64,000 nt of DNA from Allacma fusca (Eukaryota; Arthropoda; Collembola; Symphypleona; Sminthuridae), in the NCBI GenBank assembly GCA_947179485.1, contig OX359246.1, positions 56,895,632-56,959,631 of the forward strand. Reading direction: 5' to 3'. Shown here piece by piece: positions 55,281 through 64,000 of the stretch (position 1 is the first letter of the stretch; the number at the start of each line of letters is the position of its first letter). A model generated the notes under the pieces. The model did no database searches. It was given only the letters and a program-made list of their open reading frames with translations, and was not told where the DNA came from. Made by a program: the position numbers and the translations under genes.

Positions 55281-56078
55281 CTATGAATTGTGTTTGGAGT
55301 CATGAGATTGGGATGTTGTGTTTTCCGTATCAAGGAATAATTTGCGGACGTATTTAGGTTTTGAGACGTTGTTGTTACAGTCAGTACTTAATGTGATGGT
55401 AGAATCCGTGGATATCTTAGTGTTTGTTACCTTTTGATTTTTCCAGTAATTATTGTAGTACGTGGCCTTTTTAATCCAGTCTCCCGTTGTGATTTTGGGG
55501 TTTGCATGTGGTAAAGAAAGGAGTGGGTTTAGGTTCAGTGGTGCAGGTGGAAGTGGTGCATAAATTGAAGTGATCTTCGACTCTGGCGGTAAATCGATGG
55601 GTTGTGTTGACGCTGGAACTGACGAAGTAGATTTTAATGGTTTGGTTGTTTTGGGTAGAGTTTTTGATAACCTTTGGAGGATGAGATGAGAGTGAGGATA
55701 CCAGGTTCTGTTATGCCAAATACCGTGATCAGCGGATGGTGTAGATTTGGACTTGACGATCGGAGGAGTGGGTGTTTTTGCCTCCAAAGTTTTCGGGAGA
55801 TTTTCGGGCAGCTTTTTGAGAGTGAGTTTAGGGTGGGGGTACCAGATGTTGCCATACCATATACCATGTTTGTTCCCCATGTTAGTGATGTACGGGGGGT
55901 TCGAATTTGGAGGAGAAGTTCCAATGAACCAAGAGAGTTTTGGTGATGAAGTAGTTGAGCATGTCGATGTACTTTCAGTGTCAGTTATAGCCATATTAGA
56001 ATTCTGATCTATGAGATGAGTTGTCTGGAGAGATTTTCCAGGTGTTGATGGAAGTGCTATGGGTAGATTCTTTTGCAT
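55281..56078 (-). CDS. Extra 3' open frame of the retrotransposon, internal repeat, unknown function
   Basis: 265 codons from ATG at 56,078, and the frame stays open upstream to about 56,200, so it may instead be a tail of pol. It lies between integrase and the 3' LTR, where some elements carry an env-like or accessory gene. It has no signal peptide or membrane segment, so it is not env-like. The protein is rich in Pro, Thr, Ser and Asn. Residues about 71-98 and 118-145 are two copies of one motif, HGIW-x4-WYPH followed by a leucine-spaced helix-like stretch ending LPKT. A weak third copy may start near residue 205 (GDW...YYNNYW). It is the longest uninterrupted frame of the element apart from the RT block. 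I do not recognise the family. Confidence 0.6.
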   Translation of the reverse strand: MQKNLPIALPSTPGKSLQTTHLIDQNSNMAITDTESTSTCSTTSSPKLSWFIGTSPPNSNPPYITNMGNKHGIWYGNIWYPHPKLTLKKLPENLPKTLEAKTPTPPIVKSKSTPSADHGIWHNRTWYPHSHLILQRLSKTLPKTTKPLKSTSSVPASTQPIDLPPESKITSIYAPLPPAPLNLNPLLSLPHANPKITTGDWIKKATYYNNYWKNQKVTNTKISTDSTITLSTDCNNNVSKPKYVRKLFLDTENTTSQSHDSKHNS

Positions 56079-56483
56079 TTCGAGTACAAAATCTGGAAAA
56101 CATGAGACTGTGAGACATGGAGGCGATGGGGCAGTGTAGATTTGCCTAGGAGTCGGTGAAAATGGTGATTTGAAAACAAAATCGTTAACGGAGGTGGTGA
56201 GAACCTATGGGTTTGCTGGAGCTAGGTAGGTGTATTGAGGAAGAGGTAGGTCGGGATAATCTTCAACGTTTAGTAGATCGTCCTCCGAGGGATCAATTTC
56301 CATAAACTCCACTATGATCTGGATGAGAGATAGTAAGTTATCAATTATTTTGGAATCAAATATCGGTGTCTGTTGTGCATGGTTGGTAATGTTTCGAGTG
56401 TTGGGTGTTCATGGAGATGATTTTATTACTTTTTCCTGCTCTTCTATCAATTAATTTGAAACTACGGTGATTGATTTGTTCGA

Positions 56484-59400
56484 TTATTTCAAATGGGCCG
56501 TTCCATCGTGGCATAAATGTTTGTACAAAACCAGGTTTTCTGGTAAACTCCGCAATGAGTACAATATCTTTAGCACGGAAAGGTATGATAAGGCATCGTA
56601 CTTTTGTTTTTCTTTTCTTCTAAATATCTCAGTTATTTGTTTTGCAACATCTCTTGAAAACGTTACACGTTTTTCGTTGTAGATTGGGTTAAAATTTGCT
56701 AAACATTCTTTTAATGGAGGGATAATTTTATCACATGGTAGAAATGGTTCACGGCCCCATACTAAGAAACACTGGGAGCATTTTGTAATTGAGTGATAAG
56801 TCACATTATGAGCATAAACAGCACAGGGGAGTTGTATGTCCCATTCATTGTGGTCTTTCGATACAAATTTGGCCATAGTTCTTTTTAGTGTGTCGTTATT
56901 CTTTTCTGATAGACCATTAGCTTCGTGACAGTTCGGCGGAGTATTAATTAATTCAATTTTAAAATAGTTGCAAAACTATGTAAAGTCCTTTAAAGTAAAA
57001 ACTGTTCCAGGATCTGTTTTTATTTTGGCCGCCGTGACGTTGTAGGATTAAATTTGTGATTGATTTGATAGCGTTGAAAGAATCTTGAGAGGGAACTGGT
57101 GTAGCTTCTAGCGTGTTAGGTGGTCGTTGATGATGAGTGCAAATTTGTTTCCATTACGTGATTCCGGGTAGGGTCCTTGAAAGTCAATTCTTAAGTATGA
57201 AACGGAGTATCTGGTACTTCTAAAGGTCACATTGGTCCGGATTCTGGAAAATTGCGACGATTATATTTCTGGCATATGTCACATCCATTAATGAATTTTA
57301 TAACGAGTTTTCCCATTAATATCGATTTTGCAAGGTGTGAAGTGTTTTGATGATTCCAAGATGACCTCCGGTGAGACTATTGTGGACTGATTTTATAATT
57401 TCTAACTGAAGGGATTTTGGAATGTAGATTTTGAAAATATTTGTACTATAATTCAATTTTGATTTGTGTAATACGACTATGATTAAAAAATAGATGCGGA
57501 AGGAATTCAGGTTGATTACGGTTATATGTTTTATGATGGGTTTTATTTGTGGGCCCAGTCTTTGATGTTCGATGAGTCTTCGTGTTTCTGGTATATTAGG
57601 AGGTATGGTGATTGATAGCAATTGATCTTCAGGGAAGTCTTATTCACTTGATGTTGATTCTGATACCGGGTTCCTGGAGAGTGCGTCTACATGTGCGTGC
57701 TTCTTCCCCGAATTAGAGATTACTTCGAAATCGTATTCTTGTAATCTTAAAGCCCATTTTGAAAGTCTGTCTGATTTTAATTTATTTGTTCTCATTAAAT
57801 AGCATAATGAGCAATGATCTGTAACTACTTTAAAATGTTTTCCAAAGATGTAAGATCTTGCTTTTTCGATTCCATAGATCACTGCTAGACATTCGATGTG
57901 TGTAATATCCCAATTCTTTTTATTTTTGTTTAAACTTCTGGACAAAAAAGTGCTCCATTTTAAATTCCCAAGTACTCTATCGATTAGTCGTTGGCAAGAA
58001 TATGGGCTGTCTACTAATCCAAAAGGCATTCTATTCCAAACGTAGTTTCCATACGGTGTTGTGAAAGCTGATTTATGTTTCGTTTCAGGGTCCATTGATA
58101 TTTGGTGAAAAGCTGAAAAGTGGTCTAGTGTACTGCAGTATGTGAATCCATGTAATCTGTCAAGTGCGTCATCAATTCTTGGTAAAGGATGACTTGTCTT
58201 ATTTGTTTTCTTGTTTAGTAGTCTGAAATCACAGCAGAATCGGTGTTTGGATCCGTCAGGCGAAGACTTTTTACAAAGTACAACAGGTGGTGCATACGGA
58301 GAATCTGTTGATTCGATTATAATAGTTTCTAGCATTTCGTTTATTTGTTTATTAATTTCTTTGCGTTCTAATTGGGATACTCGATAAGGTCTACATCTGA
58401 TAGGAATATCATCCGTGGTTTCAATTCTGTGTTGGACTAAGTTGGTTTTACCAAGTTCATTAGTGTTAAATGCAAACACGTTTCTGTATTTTGTAAGTAG
58501 TCGTATTAAGGTGAGGGTCTGTTTATCTGTTAGATTATTTGAGTAGTTGAGGTTGTTGATATCTGAATCTATCGGGATCTTATTGGAATTTGTTGTAGGA
58601 TTGGTATGATTTAATTCTTCGGGGGAAGTTATTGTGTCAATATTGCATAGTACGTCTGCAGTTGAGAATTGTTGAATGACTCCGATAGTTGTTTTTGATG
58701 GTAAAATTATTTCTGAATTAGTTGGGTTTGTAAATGGTGCTGCGGTGGTTTTCACTATAAGTTAGAGCTGCTGGTGTCATCAGTGCAACCTTTGATTGAA
58801 ATTTTGTTGAAGGTTCGAAAAGAGAAGGTCCTAATTGGTTGTTGGTTGTAATTTCGATTTGTTGTGTTGTATGGGCAGGAATGATGGTTGATTCTGTGAT
58901 TTTAACTGTGCTGATTCTGGATTGATTAGGGGAGGTTGTTTATTTGCGTGATTTCTTTGTTGATGACTCGGATTGATTGAGGCCGTGTGGTTGTTCCAAT
59001 CGAATTGTACATTGAAAGGCTACATTCAAGTAATATGTAAAATGACCATTGTAGTTGATGGTTTTGGAGTTCACTTGGAAGTGTGACTTTCTTCTTGATT
59101 AATGGCATGTTTGTAGATTTAGTTGCTAGTGATAATCTTCTAGGTGATTGTAAGTTGATGATATTAAGTCGTACATTAAAAGGAAGGGAATTAAAAGTTG
59201 ATTCATTGATGTCTGAAATTGTTGCTCCGGTGTCTGCTAATGCTTGAAATGTTGAATTGGAGATTTTGATTTGTACTTTTATGAGCTTTGTGTTTTCAGG
59301 GTTATTAGAAATATCCGTATCTTCTTCTAATAGTTCTTGAGGGCATTTTGTTTTTGTGATGTTGTTGATTTTAGCATCGTGGTGAATAGTTTCAAGTATG

Positions 59401-59534
59401 GTAGTTTGTATTGAAAGGTCTTCAGTCCGGATTTGTTTAAGTTGTATAATTTCAGTTTGGGTACTTGTGGATTTCATCTGACGGTGGGAGGAAGCCGTGT
59501 TGAATTTGTGTGCCTGATGATCTCCCTTCTTCAC
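56484..59534 (-). pseudogene. Broken pol: protease, reverse transcriptase, RNase H, integrase
   Basis: Fragments in several frames. Protease frame 58,926-59,534 has the active-site DTGA near residue 101. The RT/RNase H frame 57,640-58,755 runs for 371 codons. It has the RT fingers and first catalytic Asp (STLD), then MPFGLVDSP, and then jumps from DRVLGNLKW straight to SRSLNKNKKNW of RNase H. The second RT catalytic block (YxDD) and the linker are therefore missing, an in-frame deletion of roughly 170-180 residues near 57,945-57,962. The RNase H part keeps VTDH and a terminal HVDALSR. Integrase is split: His-His finger in 57,316-57,621, then a frameshift before the Cys-Cys half. The core retains recognisable Asp, Asp and Glu neighbourhoods but is interrupted by stops and shifts, and its C-terminal part is the frame 56,484-56,876. 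Not functional as it stands. Confidence 0.9.
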
Positions 59535-59686
59535 CAGGCTAGTTAGTTTCCCGATCGTCAGTTTTGATCCTTGCTTTAGGGATAATGTTCGGTGGGATTG
59601 GTCTTGTAAGTCGTTTGTAGGTGATTTACTTGAATGTTGGAAGTATTGGTGTTGTTGTAGCGTGGTAGTTTTAAATGGTTGTTGTT

Positions 59687-60904
59687 TTATGAATAACTGT
59701 TACTTCGCTTTGAATTAAATTGGTTTTGTTGATTATTAGAATTCCAAGTATGTTGAGTTGAAGGTGTACTGTTTCGTTGTTGAAAATAGTCGGTTGAATT
59801 AGAAGTAGAGTTGTTTGTATCGTTTAACCATCGTTTGAAAGATCGACAATCTCGTAGCTTCTGGGTGTTTGTATTGCAGAATAAACAAGTATGGGCTGTG
59901 GTTGCTTGAAAAGTTGTAGTTGGAATTTGATTTGACGTATTCGGTGTTGGTAGCAGAGGTTGGTTGACATTTTTCATTGGGTAATTATAAAGTTTCGTTA
60001 TGGGTATTGAAGATTGTTGTTGTAGGGGTTGAGTGTTGAGATTGTAATTTGGAAGTATAGTACTGCAGCTGTTTTTGGAACTGATCGATGGTACCATCAG
60101 CTCCAAGTTTCAGTTGGATATTCCAGGTTAGTTCCTGAGGTAGTCCTTGGTATAGGTAATCAAGTTTACAAGGGTCAGACACTGCAGGGTACATACGTTT
60201 CAAGATGATTAACTTCTTATAAATATAATCACGGGCATTGTCTGTTTGGGCTGTGAATGTGGTGGTAAGATTTACAGATGTTGCGATGGCTTTATCGTTC
60301 TTTTCTGAAAATGCCTTATGAATGAATTTGTTCCTTATTAATTGAAATCCTTGAAACGCTGTAGGGAGTTGGCGATGTTTAAATTATCTAGAAAATTGTC
60401 GTTGGAAAAATTCCACCAATGTAGAGCTGTTCCTTGGAGCAGGGAATCCATATTTTCGAATTTCCATTTGTCAGTCAGCTCTAAGTGAGTACATTTATAG
60501 TTCAAGGATTTCAGCCAAGCTTTAGATGAGGATTGTCCATCGTAGGTGGGAATATTGGAGAATATTTCGTTCGGCAAAAATGAAGTCATGTTTAGTATCT
60601 ATGCATCCACTCCTGTCCGTCTGGATCAGTCAAATCAATTGCCAGTATAGGGTTATTGACGAAGCCTTCAAGGGTGCGTAGTTAGTAGATAACTGAGATG
60701 TTTGATAATTGTAGGTGTAGGATGTGATCGGATGGTGACTATTTCGTCTTCATATTTTGAATAGAAAATTGTGTTGGTAGTGGGAATGTGAATGTTGGTT
60801 TCCAAAGATTGATCGGTTGGTAAGGTGTATTGCTTTAATAAGATAAAGTCTGGAGAGTGGTAATCGTCAGATGAAACGTAAGCAAAGATGTTGATGAGGA
60901 CCAT
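59687..60904 (-). pseudogene. Broken gag
   Basis: An ATG at 60,904 in a strong start context (ACCATGG) opens a frame that is shifted near 60,660 and stops. A second frame starts at 60,589 (MTSFLPNEIF), shifts near 60,350, and continues through KRMYPAVSDPCKLDYLYQGL to a further shift near 60,050. The last part, to 59,687, has a zinc-knuckle-like motif CLFC...C at 59,846-59,887, with Gln where the usual His would be. The middle frames resemble retroelement capsid in spacing of Trp and Leu but this is inference. Whether the 60,904 frame is the start of gag or a separate small frame is unclear. Confidence 0.75.
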
Positions 60905-61036
60905 GGTGTTGGCAGTGAGAGATATTCCCGGTCGCGGTGACTTCCACACTATTTCTATAAGTGTTTATGAATTTTGAAAAAATTGGGCAGGGGTTTATTC
61001 TAAATTTGCACTTATTCTTTCGTTTTTTCTCTTTTT

Positions 61037-61398
61037 TTAACCCGGAATAATCCGATGATTCGCCGTAGGTTAATAATAATATCCCGGAAAGTCAGATGAC
61101 AAACCGTAGGATATTCACTGTAGAAAATAACCCGGAAAGTCCAAAGACCTACCGCAGGTTATAAAAGAAATGTGCAGGAGTAGTTTCCCGGTAAAGGTTA
61201 GTAAACTCAACCGTAGAAAAACACAGAAATAAAAACTTCAATAATCCGGAAAGTCGTTATGACCTACCGTAGATTATGGATAAATATCACTTTACGATAT
61301 TCCGGTAAAGGTTGTTAAACCCAACCGTAGAATATCAGACTATATAACACTAAATAATTTTCACAACCCGGAAAGTCGTACTGACCTACCGTAGGTTG
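61037..61398. repeat. Array of seven covarying hairpins in the retrotransposon leader
   Basis: Units at 61037-61073, 61078-61115, 61127-61162, 61183-61222, 61241-61277, 61296-61336 and 61364-61398. On the plus strand each reads: outer stem, CGG, unpaired AAA or similar, apical stem, 4-5 nt loop, apical stem, unpaired CTA/CAA/AAA, CCG, TA, outer stem. Outer arms differ but pair: TTAACC/GGTTAA, AATATCC/GGATATT, ATAACC/GGTTAT, (unit 4 imperfect), ATAATC/GATTAT, GATATTC/GAATATC, CAACC/GGTTG. Apical arms also differ but pair: AATC/GATT, GTC/GAC (four units), GGTT/AACC and GGTT/AACT. It lies between the 5' LTR and gag. No hammerhead core is present. Function unknown; packaging, dimerisation, translation control or protein binding are possible. 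Confidence 0.85.
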
Positions 61399-61584
61399 AG
61401 GGGAAATGATAGCACACGGGGAGGTAAACGTGCTGTTTTTTTGTGAAAAAAATGTGTGTAAAATCGAAAGATGTGTGAATAATGTGATTTGTCACTGTGT
61501 AAGGTGAGGAAAATGGCACTTGGTGTCAGTGAAAGAAAAATTACCGTGAAATTCGAGAGGATATGTCACTAAAAACCGGCGCCT

Positions 61585-61892
61585 TGTAATAGTTGAAGGT
61601 AGCTTAGCTCAGACTAGTTAGGCACACTAGTATAAGATAGTGCAATAGAAGGTGATAAAATAGAGATCGGGCCCAACGCGTTTAATCTGGTCCAAGGTCA
61701 GAATTAGAATGACAAGATTTATTTGATCATCCATTGTAAAGTTATAGTAGCGATAAGTTAAAATAGCAGTAAAAAATGAGCGATATTAATATAAATTTGA
61801 AGTAATGATTAGATTCTAGAATATTGTGAATAATGACAGATAATGTTTTGTAATTCTAGTCATCCTTAGTCGTAACTATGTCAATTGTAACA
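61585..61892 (-). repeat. 5' LTR of the retrotransposon
   Basis: 308 bp with TG...CA ends. Carries a 3-nt insertion relative to the other LTR. It is the 5' LTR because gag and pol read away from it on the minus strand. Confidence 0.9.
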
Positions 61893-62400
61893 ATACAGTT
61901 GTGTCACTATTGACAACGAAGATTAACTTAGGAAAAACATTTATTTAATAAAACATTTTAATCAATTTCAGGAATAATAGATTTAATGAATGCATTCAGG
62001 ACTTCACAATGGAAATGTATTCAAGCATAGGCTTAATGACTGAGGAGGTAACTACTCCAAAATAAAGTTAATCACTCTTGTTTTGTCAACCGACCTGCCC
62101 GGAAGTACTCATTTATACTCTTGGTCACAGTACCCTTTCTGAGTTACACTCACCATACCTCTACCTCTTTTCCTCCTCTTACAATAAAAATCTTTTAATC
62201 ATGAATATTAACTGCTCAAAACTTACGACATTATTTACTCGTCCAAAAATCGTGTTTTTATGGTTTTTACAACTGCTAGTAATTCCTTGTGAGCTGAAAA
62301 GTTTCTGTACATTTTAGAACAACTTTGGTTCTGATAATTTACAAGAATCTGAAGTTCGGCTTTTACACTCAATGCTTAGCACGTTTCGCTGGGTGGTCTA
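61893..62400. other. Short spacer right of the retrotransposon
   Basis: About 500 bp of A/T-rich sequence, starting with the ATAC target duplication. No supported feature; the plus-strand frame at 62,078-62,317 has no recognisable domain. Confidence 0.5.
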
Positions 62401-62411
62401 TATTTGTTGCA

Positions 62412-63965
62412 TTAGTGAAAACTTCTCCCCAATTCGCCGTTGCTGCATTTGATACTGAGTATAAATGACACCAACTTCAGAAGTTGTGGACTCTTGCCGT
62501 TAACATTTGTGAAATATTTTACATATTTTCCCACGACATTCAACGACTGTTTTTCTGAATCCGTTAATGAATTTTCAAATTTAGATAGCATAACATATTC
62601 ATCGGACAATGCATCTGTTTCGCTGCTAACAGCTTTAAATGCTGCTTCCAACTAACTAAAATTGAACTCATTTTGCAAACTCAGACACTTTTAATGTTTG
62701 TGAAAGTTAGCTTCAGAAAAATCACTTTTTTACATACTCAAAACACGTGATGTAAAACATCAAGATTTGTTTTAATTGAAACAGAATCTTCGGCGCATAT
62801 ATTCCGCAGCAAACGATTCATTTTAGCACCGTATAAATCTTGCACAACTGGTTTTACAAAGTTTGGAACGATCTCCTCCTTTAGGGGAAACACGGTAATC
62901 ACCGTAGGATTATTGGATTTGAGATTCGGGATAGCTTCGTGGACGAGACATAAAATCCATATAATTCTTCGGCAAAATTTGATGTCGCCAACTTCAATTC
63001 CGAAGCAATCCTTTATAACACTCGGTATAGTTCCTTCATCCGGTCATCCCAGTAGAGCAAAGTTATATCAGTGGCTGAAAGCAGTGATTAAAATCGGGTA
63101 GAAGCATGCCTAAAAAGGGTACTTACTTTGCATCGACAAACTCAAAAAAGTGCTTAATTCACTTGTTGACATCGGATTGACTAACATACAAATACACTTT
63201 TATTACAAAACCTTTAACATCAATTTTTAACACATTAACAACATTGTTCAATACATGTGCCAAGCAATTGGTCTTTTTGATACTGATTTATAGACAGCAA
63301 GCGGGTATAAACACCTCTGTGAACATTAAAGTGGAAACTGCAGTTATCTGCTGAATCTGACGACGCTTTCTGTAAATTCAGTCCAGTATATTAGTTTTTT
63401 CATAAACCGCTCGGCTACATTTTCACTAGACTCATTCAGATCTTCATAAAAGTCAAGTAAATATAATTTTAAACCAGTTTCATGATCAACATATTTTAAA
63501 ATTAAGGGAAAGAACTTCATGGACTTCTTTTTACTTGCATCGGACCCTCTTGAAAGGGAGCATTTCTACGAAATTATTTTCTGTGTTAAGGTTTCAAGTG
63601 CGAGAGGTGTTAGCACGTTTTAAACCAAAGCTGCTACTATTGTGTGACCTAGCGTAAGCGAAGTAACAATCTTCGTATCTGCGAAAATTTATCGCACTAA
63701 TCTAGAAGTACAAAAAATTGCTGATGTTTTACACCGTGATAAGCCAAAATCTGTTCTGCGGCAGTTGCTTTGACTGGTTTCTAAAGGATTCGAAAACAAA
63801 AACATTCGCCTGAGTAATTGATTTTGCATTCTTTTTATGATTGGCCATAGAAACGTGCTTCATTAATTCCGTGATTCCACCATTTGCACAACTTCCATCC
63901 AATTTGCAGATACGGCACCAAAAATGCTTTGACCCCCTTGATTTAATAAAACTACTCTTTTTTCT
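62412..63965 (-). pseudogene. Decayed hAT/ZBED-like transposase
   Basis: The left end (frame 62,412-62,651) ends in LVSFILSIKCSNGELGRSF, which resembles the C-terminal dimerisation motif of hAT transposases (LSI-x-CSN-x5-R-x-F). The right end, about 63,790-63,960, encodes a BED-type zinc finger: W-C-R-I-C, then a glycine-rich turn, then H-x5-H with NHKKN after it. Between them the frame is broken by many stops and shifts, so no protein is made. The order (finger first, dimerisation last) on the minus strand is the normal one. The gene may begin beyond the window edge. Class is inferred from two motifs only. Confidence 0.6.
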
Positions 63966-64000
63966 ACAGCAAACTGTAAAAAGTAATTCATCACCATTAT

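Larger units (their letters stand above)
54819..61892 (-). mobile_element. Ty3/gypsy-type LTR retrotransposon, full length but decayed (7074 bp)
   Basis: Two direct repeats of about 305 bp bound it, each with TG...CA ends, and ATAC flanks both sides (54,815-54,818 and 61,893-61,896) as a 4-bp target duplication. The coding strand is minus, so the right repeat is the 5' LTR. Order along the element: 5' LTR, leader with hairpin array, gag, protease, reverse transcriptase, RNase H, integrase, extra frame, purine tract, 3' LTR. That pol order is the Ty3/gypsy one. The purine-rich tract AAGATAGGGAAG precedes the 3' LTR. A primer-binding site next to the 5' LTR (GGCGCCGGTTTTTAG) does not have the usual TGG start and I cannot name its tRNA. 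Frameshifts, stops and a catalytic deletion make it non-autonomous. Confidence 0.93.

Noticed and set aside
55674..56007. Plus-strand frames opposite the retrotransposon 3' frame
   Set aside because: They are mirror frames of the minus-strand reading frame, which has the internal protein repeat.
61037..61398. Hammerhead ribozyme array, as in retrozymes
   Set aside because: GAAAGTC recurs and suggested it, but neither strand has the CTGATGA core opposite it, and the unpaired triplets are symmetric internal loops. The array is reported as an unknown motif.
61560..61584. Named tRNA primer-binding site
   Set aside because: The sequence after the 5' LTR starts AGGCGCCGG, without the usual TGG, so I could not assign a tRNA.

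Overview
The window looks like nuclear DNA of an arthropod. Two multi-exon genes with GT/AG introns are present, their proteins resemble arthropod families, the base composition is A/T-rich, and microsatellites, fold-back elements and an LTR retrotransposon are all present. A copepod crustacean of the sea-louse type is my best guess from the overall texture, but nothing here proves the species.

Layout. Positions 1-25,100 are about 25 kb with no gene I can recognise, dotted with (CA)n, (GA)n and other microsatellites. Positions 25,266-39,110 (minus strand) hold a complete dual oxidase gene (Duox). It has 12 coding exons whose reading phases join exactly into 1488 codons, including a separate signal-peptide exon 4.1 kb upstream of exon 2. 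Positions 39,111-42,232 are the spacer between the two genes. Positions 42,233-48,341 (minus strand) hold a complete SCAP gene (SREBP cleavage-activating protein), 14 coding exons, 1135 codons. Positions 49,673-50,994 are a 1.3 kb fold-back element with hAT-like 8-bp target duplications. Positions 54,819-61,892 are a decayed Ty3/gypsy-type LTR retrotransposon on the minus strand, with both LTRs, gag, pol and an extra 3' reading frame. Positions 62,400-63,970 hold a broken hAT/ZBED-like transposase, also minus strand.

The two host genes are not obviously linked in function. Duox makes H2O2 at the cell surface (cuticle cross-linking, gut defence). SCAP escorts SREBP from ER to Golgi in lipid sensing. 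They are neighbours in the same orientation, each with its own introns and spacer.

The most unusual object is in the leader of the retrotransposon, between the 5' LTR and gag (61,037-61,398). Seven non-identical hairpins lie in a row. Each has a fixed inner CGG/CCG clamp and nearly fixed unpaired bases, while the outer and apical stems change sequence but keep pairing. That covariation points to selection on a folded RNA or DNA motif, and I do not recognise it as any named element.
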